DNA of 64,000 nt from Jacaranda mimosifolia (lineage: Eukaryota; Streptophyta; Magnoliopsida; Lamiales; Bignoniaceae): assembly GCA_018894105.1 (NCBI GenBank), contig CM032117.1, positions 29,926,501 through 29,990,500 of the forward strand, written 5' to 3'. Below, piece by piece: positions 23,406 to 35,015 of this stretch (position 1 is its first letter; the number at the start of each line of letters is the position of its first letter). The notes below the pieces were generated by a model. It ran no database searches. It had not been told where the DNA came from and was given only the letters and a program-made list of their open reading frames with translations. The position numbers and the translations under genes were made by a program.

Positions 23406-24310
23406 TATTATGATCTAAATTAATGTTCAAGTAATACTTTAAGAAATCTAGCGATCAAATGATTTTAATTTCAAGTAATGAGAAAGTACTCCCTTTACAA
23501 CAAGAAACATTAGGCATTTGTTTTCATGAAAGCTACATATGCTCCAAGAATGCAAGAATATACTTGGTATATAAATATCATAGTGAAGTCCATGCCCCTT
23601 GCTAGAGACTTCATCATGTAGTAAGATCCTCAATGTTGGGAAAATTCTTTATTTCTTGGTGATAGATGAGGGGTAATAAAAAATAATAAGCCGAAATGCT
23701 GGAATAATTAAGTTAAACCAGCACGATTTATGCTCATAGTAGCTATGGTTGATCATATAAGCAAATAAATTATAGTTATGATGCATGATCGACGAGAAGA
23801 ATCTAATAAACTTATTGGAGTATTATGCCCAAAGTAGGAGAACAAGCTAGTAGTAAACTATATGGCCTCTCGTACACTAAAAATGAAGAAATCTAGTGGT
23901 TGGAACTTTGAGGTTAGTGATAATGACAAATCCTATGTTGTGGATTTACAGAGCTGGAGTTGTTCATATCGGGCATGGCAAGTTGATAGAATGCCTTACA
24001 AGTATGCTTGTGCATGTATTGAGTCTAAGTCATTGTTAGTGTATGACTTTACTCAACAATACTATCGGGTTGGGATGTATCAACAAGCCTACAAACTTGT
24101 ACTTAACCCTATACCTACTTTGAACTGAACATATTCCAAGCAAAAGAAGAACCAACCATTTATGCACCTAATGTGAGACCTCAACCAGGTTGTATGAGGA
24201 CACAGATTTCTATCTCAAATTGATATTCAAGCAATCAGGTGTAGGCGGTGTGGTAGAACCGGGCATAACTATCGTACATGTAAAGAAGCTACGACTAGCT
24301 AGATTAGCTT
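23406..24310 (+). pseudogene. MURA transposase relic of MULE-1, C-terminal part with SWIM zinc finger
   Basis: Decayed frames lead into an 88-codon open stretch at 23862-24128. It contains a SWIM-type zinc finger (VDLQSWSCSYRAWQV, MPYKYACACIES) and YDFTQQYYRVGMYQQAY, the usual end of plant MURA proteins. A C..C-like RCGRTGHNYRTC segment follows near 24240-24290. This is the continuation of the gene broken at 9247. Confidence 0.85.
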
Positions 24311-24499
24311 GACCTTGCTGATGTATTTGCTTACTATTACGTTGCATATGTATGCTTGCTATACCTTTTTGTCAGTATTGTGTAACTAAATCATTTTCTA
24401 TTTATTATTAATCCACACGAAGAAGGTGCATGAAGGGGATACAATCAATGCAAGAAAGATTGCACGGTGCTCAGAAACCAGTGACAACTGCTAATTTTT

Positions 24500-26390
24500 G
24501 CTTTTTGAAGGACATGTTAGATCTAGACTATTTGGAATGTTATGTAATAATATTAGTTGACTTTTTATTGGAATGTTTGATATTGCATGCGTGGTAATAT
24601 ATCACAATTTTTAGATATTATAACAAATTTATTGGATACATTAAATGCAGATAAAAATACCATTTTTTGTTAACAATAATACTAGATATCCCCAAAAAAG
24701 TATCCAGTTTATGTATTTGTGTACTTTAGAAATGTATTGAAACTACATTGGTTATGCATTTATAATGAGGGGTTTTGTACTTGCTTTTTGAAAGGATGAG
24801 TTTAACCTCAATTTGATGCGTGAAACAATCCATAAGTGATAGTACGTATTGGAATGTTTATTATTGCATGTAGTTTAATATATCATGATTTTTAGATACT
24901 ATACCAAATTTCTCAAATACCTTAAATGCAGATAAAAGTATCATTTTTTGCTAATAATGATACTGGTTATCCCAAAAGAAATACCCAACTAGGTATTTGT
25001 GTACTCTAGAACTGCGTTTATGTACTGAAATCGCAATGGTTATGTACTTATAATGAGCGGTTTTGTACTTGCTTTTCAAAAGGACAAGTTTAACCTTAAT
25101 TTAACGCGTGGAACAACCATGAGTGATAGTACGTATTGGAATGGATGGGAACATAAGCACCCATATCCAACTACTTGTGCTGTCATTCGAACTAGTATAA
25201 ATCACTGATGCATAGGCCAAATGAATAATACCAACACCCTCTCCTACACCACCAAACCTATTATGACTAAATGAGTCATGTGTCTAATACTTCATGGTCA
25301 TATGATCATCCAATGGCCAGATTAGGCCGAATGAAAAATGATCCCTTATGTGCTTGGAATGATACTGAAAATCCAGAAAAAAAGTACTCAGTTTCAGCAC
25401 TTATGTACTTTGGGACTGGGTTTATGACTTTATGTAATGAATTTAACTATGTTGTGTACTTATAATTAGGGGTTTTGTACTTGCTTTTCTAAAGGCAAAT
25501 TTAACCTCAATTTGACACGTGGAACAACACATTGCTGATCCTAAAACTTCAAATGCATGATTTGTTGAAAAAAATGGTCGTGATAGTACGTGTTGGAATG
25601 GTTGGGAACACAAACACCTACATCTAACCACTTGCACTGTCATTCATACTAGTATAAACCACTGATACATGAGCCAAATGAATCATCCTAATGCCCTCTC
25701 CTACACCACCGAACCTATCATGACTAAATAAGGCATGGAGTCCAATACTTCATAGTCTTATGATCATTCATTAGCCAGATTAGGCTGAATGGAAAACGAT
25801 CACTTATGCGCTAAGAATGATACTGAAAATCTAGAAAAAATACCCAATTTCGGCACTTATGTACTTTGGGACTGGGTTTATGACTTAATGTACTGAATTT
25901 GGCTATGTTGTGTACTTATAATAAGGGGTCCTATACTTGCTTTTTCAAAAGCTGATTTTAACCTCAATTTGAAGCGTGGAACAATGCATTGTTGACCTTA
26001 AAACTTCAAATGCATGATTTGTTGAAGAAATGGTTGTGATAGTACGTATTGGAATGGTTGGGAACACAAATACCCATATTCAGCCATTTGTGCTGTCATT
26101 CGTGCTAGTGTAAACCACTGATGCATAAGCCAAATGAATCATTGCCACACGCCCCTCCTACACTACCGAACCTATCACGACTAAATGAGTCCTTGGTCTA
26201 ATACTTCATGGTCTTATGATCATGCAATGGCCAGATTAGGCCGAATGGAAAATGATCCTTTATGCGCTCAGAATGATACTGAAAATAAAAAAAAAAGTAC
26301 CTAGCTTTGGCACTTATGTACTTCGGGATTGGAATGTACTGAATTTGACTATGTTGTGTACTTATAATCAGGGTCTTTACTTAAAAGTTT
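24500..26390 (+). repeat. Tandem array with about 456-bp units inside MULE-1
   Basis: GTGATAGTACG recurs at about 24837, 25124, 25580 and 26037, giving one 287-bp and two 456-457-bp intervals. Each unit repeats a TACTTATAATNAGGGGTTTT block, a CCTCAATTTGACACGTGGAAC block and a CACTGATGCATAGGCCAAATGA block. Copies differ at many sites, and the last unit is truncated. No coding capacity was seen. Confidence 0.88.
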
Positions 26391-26839
26391 GCATTTTTTT
26401 TTATTGAATTCTCATTGTTCGAACCATCTTTTATGTCCTCTAGTCTTTGCTTTTATAATGATTTCTCTTTATACATGCTACCATTTTTTGGAATTAAGTA
26501 CTATGTATCATGTAACATGTAACCTTTCCTATATAAATGAAAGAGCAAATTCACAATAATATCCATATACGAAAACTAACTACGTCCAAATAATAACCAC
26601 CCAAATTCCCACATTTAATCACATTGTTATTCTCATCCATACTAGAACTTATACCAACAATTAGACAAATAATACTTCATACTTGGTCAAGTGTACTGAG
26701 AATAGAAAGATAAATACTGCATTACTGGAGACTAGTACTGAAATTTTATTTTTTAGTACTGAATCTAGTTTGGCCATTATAACTCGGCTGTCTGTGATTA
26801 TAACCGCTTACCCTCGGTAGCTGAACTGTCTTTTCTTTT

Positions 26840-27720
26840 CTTGTTCTTAGTGACCTTAACCTTACAAGCAAGAAGTCTCCTGCATATTGTGTCAGAATGC
26901 GACAAGCTACCCTCATATTGTATCAGATGCAGCAAGCTATGCTTATGGCTTAGTATCGTAGCAACTTTATGTGCCTGATATGCATCAATGGAACATAAGT
27001 TTTTGTACTCCCAAAAATCTTTTTCGTTCCTTGCATAAAATTCCGACTAAAGACAACAATAAACTACACAGTCCATGTTGCCTACTTGTTGGAGGTAGTA
27101 GCCATATTGGATGTCACCTTTTCCAGCATCGTACCCTAATGAATGCCTGAGGTATCCTGCTATAAACTTACCCTGTAAAGTGTAATTATAAGATCATTTA
27201 TTATAGTTTAAGAAAGTTGTTTACATGAATACTTTTAAATGATAACGAACGTATGTAAACTTTTGCTATCGCTTTTGATATAGGGGACCAGGCAAATTTC
27301 ATCTTTGTAAACTTCTTTGGATGCATCAAAAATCAATAGGAACCAATGGAACTTATACATAATTGGCAAAATAATAAACCAGCACTAGGTCAACATATCC
27401 AACCTCAAGAAACATTGGATATTGTTTTGGTTTTATTGTACGTTTCTTGTTTAGTATCTCTAATTGGTTCAATATTGCAGTCTATAAATTATATTGATAT
27501 TAATAATCATTTTACAATGTAGAGTGTTGAATATTTTACAAATTATTTGCCTAAACATTGGTAGACATACACTAAATTCCATGTCCACAAGATGCATTGA
27601 AAGAGCTGCTGTGCAGTATCTTCAAGTAACAATTAATTAGATCACCTTTCAACTCATTTACAAATAATAGATCACACAAAACATCTCCTCAGATAAAGTG
27701 GTCAGGTCCATCCCAAACAA
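26840..27720 (-). pseudogene. Ulp1-type (C48) cysteine protease relic of MULE-1
   Basis: On minus, decayed exons read INCYLKILHSSS (about 27640-27600), KFHWFLLIFDASKEVYKDEI (about 27355-27295) and YYLQQVGNMDCVVYCC (about 27100-27055), then an SEFYARNEKDFWEY tail. These match the His-Trp, Asp and Gln...Asp-Cys blocks of SUMO/Ulp1 proteases. His (27346-27348) and Cys (27068-27070) are kept, but the residue after Cys, normally Gly, is Val, and a stop follows soon after. In MULEs such genes accompany the transposase. Confidence 0.8.
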
Positions 27721-28149
27721 TGACACTACAAAACAAGCAATTATTATCAGTTAAGAGAACTTAAAGTTTTTAATAAAAGGGAAAACAAGAAGAAAATTAT
27801 TATTATTCTAAATTAGGTTGAGATAAAAATAAATCAATAATGCTTTGTTGTCTGTTAGAAATGTCATTGCTTCCTCTATAATGTTTTCTCGATTGAAATT
27901 CACTTAGGCGAATACCAAAACCTTCAACACCAACATCTCTGTACATAACAATAGCACCCTATGAGATATATATAATTTGAATTAAAAAAAGGAGACAATA
28001 TTCTTTCTCTGTAATTTCAGTGTTCAAAAACTAATTTACAGTATTTTTTGTCCACAATTTTGGTACTTTTACAAAGAGATAAAATACTAAACATCAGACA
28101 CTACAGTATTTAAACTCACTTCTTCAATATCAGTCTTATCTTTTTCAGT

Positions 28150-29789
28150 AGGTTGAGCCACTTCCTCATCGTCATCAGTCTCTTTAGTTGTACCTTAGCT
28201 CACATCCGTAACCTTTTTCTTTGAGGCTTTTCCACCTCAGCCATGACCGTTATGGGTGCAAACTTTGGTTCTCTTCGATGGGGTTGAGGGGGCTGGTGTG
28301 ATAAAGTCTTCGTCTTTTCTCTTTTTTCTTCGATCATCTCTTGTTCTCACACCTTGGACAATAAAAGAGGTATGATCATGCTTCTTTTCACTGTTTTCTT
28401 TATGTGAAATATCATCTTCCCCTTCTTTTCCCCCCTAACATCAGCATCAACATCACCGACACCATCACCATCATGACCGTTATGGCCATTATTACCACCA
28501 CCTGAAGTCTCAAACTCATCAACAACAGCCTCCAGGTATGATTTTTCATAACTGTCTTGAGCACCAAAATCAAAATCATCACTGTACTCTTCTTCATCTT
28601 TCCCATCTTTCTCATCTCCATCTCCTTCTCCTCTTCAGTCGTCTTCTCCGTATCATCTTCATTTTTTTTGCTCTCTAAAATTGCAATTCTGTGCTTCAAC
28701 AATTCCACTTCTTTATTTTTCTATCTCAATTGAGCTTTAAATCTTAAAACATTGTAGCTTGACATTGAAGGAACCTGTATACAGAGCACGAAATTATTAG
28801 TGTAATTACAAAGTAAACTTCAAGTAGTAATCATGTGCATCTAAATAATTATCTACATTGAAGTGACAACTTTTTCTTCCTCAGGAAAGGGATAGATAGG
28901 CAAAATTTGTTATAATAGGAATTTACCCATTTCTTTCAAATGTCAAACTCATAGGGAATCATTCTAAACATAAACAATAAACTTTTACCTTTTCCCTTTT
29001 TATTTTCCTAAAAGCTTTCCCTCCATTAGCCATATTCTTTGGGATCTTGCTGTCAGCCCATTAAAAGAATTACGGGCATGCACACAAGAATTTTGATTTC
29101 CCCAAAGAAGGAATGTACTCATGCAACCATCTCCATTGTTCATAAAGACAAAATTAACAGTTATTTACAGCAAATGACAACAATTTTATAATTTAAAGAT
29201 TCAAAGATACTCACCAAAAGACCAACAGTACAACCATCAAAGTATTTTTTCCTCTGCATCACTTCCTAAATGATTCATCAGTTCTTAAACTATAAAGTTG
29301 TATGCAACCTCCCTCTATGTATAAAACCTAACTGAAGATAGATCATGAACGTAAGAGATGACAAAGCGATGTGTGCAATAGTTGCTCATTGAAATAAAAT
29401 ACAATTAGAAACACAAAAATATATATATATAACCTAGTAAAATCTTCAATATCTTGATCATTGTGTATATCCACAAATTCTTGTAATCTTTTAGATATTT
29501 GTACATGGTTAACATTCAAATTTTTTTTGGAAAACAAATGATCAACTATGTCTGACTTTATCCTTAGACCGATGTCCACATGTTGCTCCACATGAGACAA
29601 CCCCAATACTAAAGAAAACTCTGGCCCCCTAAAAGGAATTTTGATGTCTTCACCAAAGTCAAATGAAGTTGTTCGTACTTTGAATGATCTTATGATTGCT
29701 TGAACTCTATTGAAGCTATAATTCAATTGTGGTATATTGTAATAGACATAAAATGGGGTTTCCTTTAGGGCCTGTCGGTGTCGAAACAC
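28150..29789 (-). pseudogene. N-terminal part of the MULE-1 Ulp1 gene: acidic linker and putative DUF1985-like domain
   Basis: The 148-codon frame at 29789-29343 has SFKVRTTSFDFGED and PFRGPEFSLVLGLSH, resembling the DUF1985 domain that precedes Ulp1 in plant transposon genes. Introns and a Glu/Asp-rich, Lys-rich linker follow at about 28710-28150 (EDDTEKTTEEEKEMEM). The linker shifts frame at least once. Assignment of the first domain rests on memory of the family pattern. Confidence 0.55.
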
Positions 29790-30699
29790 AATTTTGGATT
29801 CTCACTCATTCATTCATGTGTAAAAGTATGCGGGAGTATATTTTTGATTCCTTTGCTACAAATACAAAAATAATGTAAATAAATACTATAAATATCTCCA
29901 TATATACTTACATTTAAGGTTTTCATACTGAAAATGTGAACAAAAATATTAAAACAGAGTACTTTTATACCATATATGCATGTATACAATTCTAAATAAA
30001 TTAATGCTATGTTTTTCTTCATGAACAATAGGAAACAACTTAAAATGTTGTAGACCTTTCAACAAACCATATTTTGAATATAAGCCCTAAAAATTAAGTT
30101 GCTAACATACCCAATATTAATCATATTGTAAATCAACTCAATCATTACAAAATTAAAGTATTGTTCAACTTAAAACAAGTTTCATAACAATTGAAATAGA
30201 AAATTTAAGTACAAATTACATTAAATTGGGTTTGAACAACAAAAAAATAAGGTTTCTGAATACTATTCATTTTACTACACAAAATACTATCTTTACGTAC
30301 AAAAAGCAAGAAGTCAAGTATGTTTTCATTTAAAATGTATATATAAACAGAGATTTTAGGTATATTTCACGAACATATCACAAAAATAGTTACAGACCCA
30401 TCATTTCAATAGAAAAATACTTTCTATAATCTGATGGATGTGAGCGAAATAACACAGAACCTATGGAACAAGAGAAAAGAATGAAAATGCAGCTTTCAAA
30501 ACTCAAACACCAGATGGGAATGCACAATGAACAGAAGCTTAAGTTGAAGAGAAAAATTGAAGGGAAATGTGGAAGACGAGGGATCGATGCAAACTTTTCT
30601 TTAAAAAAGAAGAAGAGAAATGTGTAAAAAGCATGGATGCGATTCATCCATTTAGAGGCAGATAGATGGGTGGGTGGTTTTTTTTGGAAAATTTGTTTT

Positions 30700-30846
30700 C
30701 AAGTGAAGGTCATTTTAGTAATTACATAGGTAGTGGGGAGTGATTTCAAAATGAAAAAAGGGATTGGGAAGTTAAGACTAATTTTTTTAAAGTGAGGACT
30801 GAACACAAAATGAAAGTTGGGTTTGGGGATTTTAAGTTAGCTAACC
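30700..30846 (-). repeat. Right terminal inverted repeat of MULE-1
   Basis: Outer end reads GGTTAGCTAACTTAAAATC on minus. It contains AAATGACCTT at 30707-30716 on minus, as in the left repeat. It is followed by the 10-bp duplication ATAATTTTAA. Confidence 0.6.
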
Positions 30847-31032
30847 ATAATTTTAATATCTATATTTAAAATTTAAGAAAAAATAAAATAGTTATGTTAA
30901 AATAAAATCATTCAAGAAAAAAAATAGATAAAATTGAGAGAGAAATAAAGCATCAAAGAGAATATAAAGGAAAACTATGATTAATTTTGTCAAATTATAT
31001 AAAAAAGAACATATGGGAGAATTGGTAGAAAG

Positions 31033-33294
31033 TGTTGGAATAGTGCCCGACAAGCCAATTAGAATGGCCTTGTATAAACTATTTCCTTGTAAAACAATCT
31101 TGATTGAATGATATTCTTTATATGACCATTTTCATCTTGTGCTCTTTATTACTTCACTTGCATTTGGTGAAGCCCCTAGATCACTTATGAATACGGGACT
31201 TGGTTCAATGACCATAGAATAACTCTCACACAGTCGTGACCATAGAATAACTCTCACACAATCATGATCTTAAATCTTTCAAGTCATAGGATCTTATGAG
31301 ACAGCGCATCTAAGATCTAGATAGACTTGCACTAACGATGCATAAACCAAGAGTTGGATGTTGCTCCATTCCATGAGCGACTATATGAGATACGGGTGCA
31401 TATTAGTGGGTGCTTGTTAGAGAACAAGGCACTGAAGACCCTCTGGAAAATCCAATAGATAGCCGTAGTAGCAAGTCGGTAGTGGTTGATTCTATTGCTT
31501 ACGCTAGTGCATATTATTAGTTCTCTGACCTGAGGATCCATGGTAACCTTGTGTTCGGTCCTCATACTTTAACTCTTCATTAACCACTTAGCGGGTCTTT
31601 CAGGTTAAGATTAGGTATGAGCTACTTGGAATGGAGGTTTGCGAGATCTAAGATGGAATCCAACTCCTCGCTTTTGTGAAGGGCGGGTACATCTCCTATA
31701 TGTTCTATAATGATTAATTCTAAGAAATCCTTGCGCAAAGTAGTTTGACAATTTGAAAAAGGGTTTTTCCAAAGTGAGGTCACACAAAGGAATCGAACAT
31801 TAAGAATAGAGATATGGTATCGAGGCTATTAGGGAGCTGGCAAATATCTTGCCCTAGGCCTCTTTTAGGAGATAGGAGACGGAAGGACTGTATTTGCATG
31901 GTACGCGTAGAACTATGATGGTTCTTCATAATATTCATTTTGGCCAATTAGTTGGGCTCTATGGACTTGAGGTTGGACATCGATCATGGAGATTGGGTAC
32001 CCTTCAATTAATGAGATTAGTTGAATTAAGTTGATTAGTTTAAAAGGAGTTTTAAACTAAAATGAATATGAGATATTCAAAAGTCACAAAGAGTTGTGAG
32101 CCCATGTCCAATGAATGATAGAACCTATTGGGTCACACACAAAAGCCAATTAGCTTCCTAAATTGGTAGAGCAATTTCCTAAGTGTTAGAAAAATCACCC
32201 TTTGGTGACCAATTTTTAAGGATCCAATTTAATAGTCAATTTTAGTTTGATTAATTTAATTATTAAATTAATCAACTAATTTAAAGAGTTAAATTACAAT
32301 AATTAAGTAGTTAATTATTTGGTACCATGTTGACCATCAATTGGTCAAGTTGACTTAAAGAGTTAACTAATTTATGCTTATGAGTTAAGCTTGTTTGATT
32401 TAAAAGTTAAATCAAATATTAATTAATTAAATTAAAGTATTTAATTTAATTAAAGGGAAGAATACCTTTTGGAGGAAAAATTTATATGAAGTGTTCATTT
32501 AAATTAGCATCTTGATTAATTTAGAATTAGATTCCAAATGTAATTAAAATGCACATGAAATTCAAGTAATACTTGAATTTGAATTTGCCAACTTGGCATG
32601 CCACTTGGGAGGTCACCTTGAGGAAGGTGTGATGCCAACTAGCATCACACCTTCCGCCCTCCATATATAGATATAGAGGGTAATCAAATTCAGCCATCAC
32701 ATTGCTGAAAGTGTGAGAAATAGATTCTTGCATTCCCTCCAAAACTCTCTCCATGCATTGCATCTTGTGTTGAGCTTTGCATTCCTTCTTCTTCCCAACT
32801 TGAAAATTGGCCTCCTCTACCTCATTTTCTCCTCTCTAACTCCAGCTTCTAGTGAGGGGAAATTGGAAGATTGATTGGTGTGTGAATCATATCAATAGAG
32901 GCAAGGCACTTGACTTGCTCGGATTTGGAGATCCACTGTAGTAGCTCCAGATTGGCAATTTTTTTCTAGAGCAATCCAAAATTATTTTTGCTCCAAATTT
33001 TTTTATAGTAGCTTCCTTAGTGTGTGGAGGTGTTCCATATTTAATTTTGTGACTTTTGGAGCAATTGACTCGGGGCAAAGGTTGCCTTTTTTTAGTTGTG
33101 CTGATTCCAGACAGTTTCTGGATCCGAGAGAGAGAGAGAGAGTTGATTTTCTCCTTGTTTTGAGCTACAAGAGGTAATTCTTCTTTCTAATCTAGATCTA
33201 TAGCATGATTAGATCCCTGGTTGCTTGAGTAGCTTAGTTATTTTCAAGCTTTTGAAGTTTTGATTTATGGATCCTAATGCTACTCTTGCATTCA
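31033..33294 (+). repeat. 5' LTR of Copia element 2
   Basis: TGTTGGAATAGTGCCC...CTTGCATTCA, 2262 bp. A TATA-like box (CCATATATAGATATAG) lies near 32660-32675, and a GA-rich run (33126-33142) near the 3' end. Confidence 0.92.
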
Positions 33295-35015
33295 AGTGGT
33301 ATCGGAGCCTTTTTCATGCTATGTTTTGTATTATTGTTTGATTGATTCATGTGATGAATTGATTAATATCACCAAATACTTGATCCGAGTAATGGATTGG
33401 AGTGTTTGGTTGATGATGCTTGTGGCTCTATTGCTTGATGAATTGAAAGCATGCTTTTATATGATTTAAGTGTTGATTCATGTTTTTGTATGTTTTAATC
33501 CATAGTGATAAATGTTGAATGTTATATGGTGATATAGCAAGTTGATATTTGATCAAAAGAGTTTTGGTCATTTTTGGATCTAATGCAATTGGAGTTTTGT
33601 TGGGGATTTTTGAAGAATACGATTCTTACTTAAACTTGATTTTTGAAGCTTGATTGAGCACTTAAATTTCTAGTTTTAAAATGTGTTGTAGATCTAGAGA
33701 TTGTTCCATAATGTGTGATTTAATATTTAGAATGAATTCTAGCATTTTTTGTGCACAAAAGTTGAGCCAGAAATGGCCTAACTTGCCTTTGACACAAAAC
33801 AGGGGCTTCTGCCGGCTTTGGTGCACAATGACAGAGCAGTGACCAAGACTTACGGCCCAGCCATGTGCTTGCCTCGGCTAGTAGTGCCCGGTCACATGTT
33901 GGGCGAGTTTTATGCAATTTTTGGGCTCCTTTAGTGACTAGAAATGATGTTAAATAATGTGTTATGGATGCACAAATATTGTGCAAGTTCTCAATTTTAT
34001 GTTTGACATTTTCAAGCTCCTTAAATCTTGTTAAAGTTTATCTCTAAATGTTTCATAAGTGTTATGCATGACCAATTATTTGTTAATTTGATTAACATTT
34101 AATTGTTGGAATTAATTATTAATTCTAGATTTGTTTATTGTTCATTGAATTATTGAATAGATGATGAATGAATGGGGATGATCATGAGCCTTTAATATTG
34201 ATTTTAATTGTTTCAATTTGTTGAAATGGGTTCTATTAAATTGAGGCTTACATGCCTTTTTATTTCTACCTTGTAAATGTTATGAGGGTAGAATAATTAG
34301 CAATGAGGATTTCCTATTCATGTAATTGTTGCATGGAGTAATAGATACCAATGGAGGCATGGAGACTTTTGAAGATCCATGAATGTATGGGATGCAATCA
34401 TTTAATAGCTAAATTTAATCAATGCACCTAAAATCAACTAGGTGGTTCACCTATGGCTCTAAGTGCACCACTTGGTTAGGCTCATGATCATCCCCCCTTA
34501 GGAGCATGCCAAACGCATTTACTTATTTATACTTTCCATATCTTATTAATGTATGAGATACATGTTTAGGATATAAAAAACCTAAATAAGAAGATAAAAA
34601 TGATGATATCTTTGCAAGCAAAAACCCTCAACTTAGAATGTCTAAGTGATTTTCAAATATTAGGTCAAAATGGATACATATTAAAAGAGTTTTAATTAAT
34701 CCAAGCCTTCTACCAATAGTATATGGCATGACAATGTTACCTCCTTTGTGTGATACACATCCGGTCGTGGGGGTCATACTTAGGTGGAAAGCTGTGACCA
34801 TACACTTTGCATAAAATGCACCTTTGATTTGGGAACGCCCACACATTATACAGTCGATGACAAGGATGTTGTGGCGCCCGTCTCGAATCAAAGTTTGATT
34901 GGTAGGTTTGACTTAACACCGAGTAGTATAGAGGTCGTCCATCAGGGGATCTACATGAAATGGTAAGGCAAAATATATAAAAAATTGCATGAGATGCAAT
35001 TAACAAAATTTGCTT
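33295..35015 (+). other. Internal region of Copia element 2 (leader only)
   Basis: No coding frame. It is colinear with the reverse complement of the element 1 leader, but without the two MITEs found there. The right-hand junction reads ...TTGCTTACCTT, the point where element 1 continues towards gag, then switches to LTR sequence ATAGTGCC. Confidence 0.85.
33297..33308 (+). other. Primer-binding site of Copia element 2
   Basis: TGGTATCGGAGC, one mismatch to the initiator tRNA-Met sequence found in element 1 (TGGTATCAGAGC). Confidence 0.92.

Larger units (their letters stand above)
6877..30846 (+). mobile_element. MULE-1: Mutator-like element with MURA and Ulp1-type genes, carrying nested insertions
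   Basis: A 10-bp direct repeat ATAATTTTAA sits at 6867-6876 and 30847-30856, typical of the 9-11 bp duplications made by MULEs. The sequences just inside form diverged terminal inverted repeats: both ends (right end reverse-complemented) share ACTTAAAA, then CCAAC[A/T]TTCA[C/T]TTTG, then TT.AGT and, further in, AAATGACCTT. Inside are a MURA transposase relic on plus (about 8260-9247 and 23326-24310), tandem repeat blocks, and a Ulp1-protease relic on minus (26840-29789). About 14 kb of the 24 kb is later nested insertion (9248-23325), leaving an original element near 10 kb. This layout matches the known class of plant MULEs that carry a Ulp1 gene (Kaonashi-type). It is no longer autonomous. 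Confidence 0.82.

Noticed and set aside
28412..28708. 98-codon frame with hydrophobic Met/Val/Leu run as a membrane protein
   Set aside because: It is an out-of-frame reading of the acidic linker of the Ulp1-type gene. The Asp/Glu-rich frame next to it explains the sequence.
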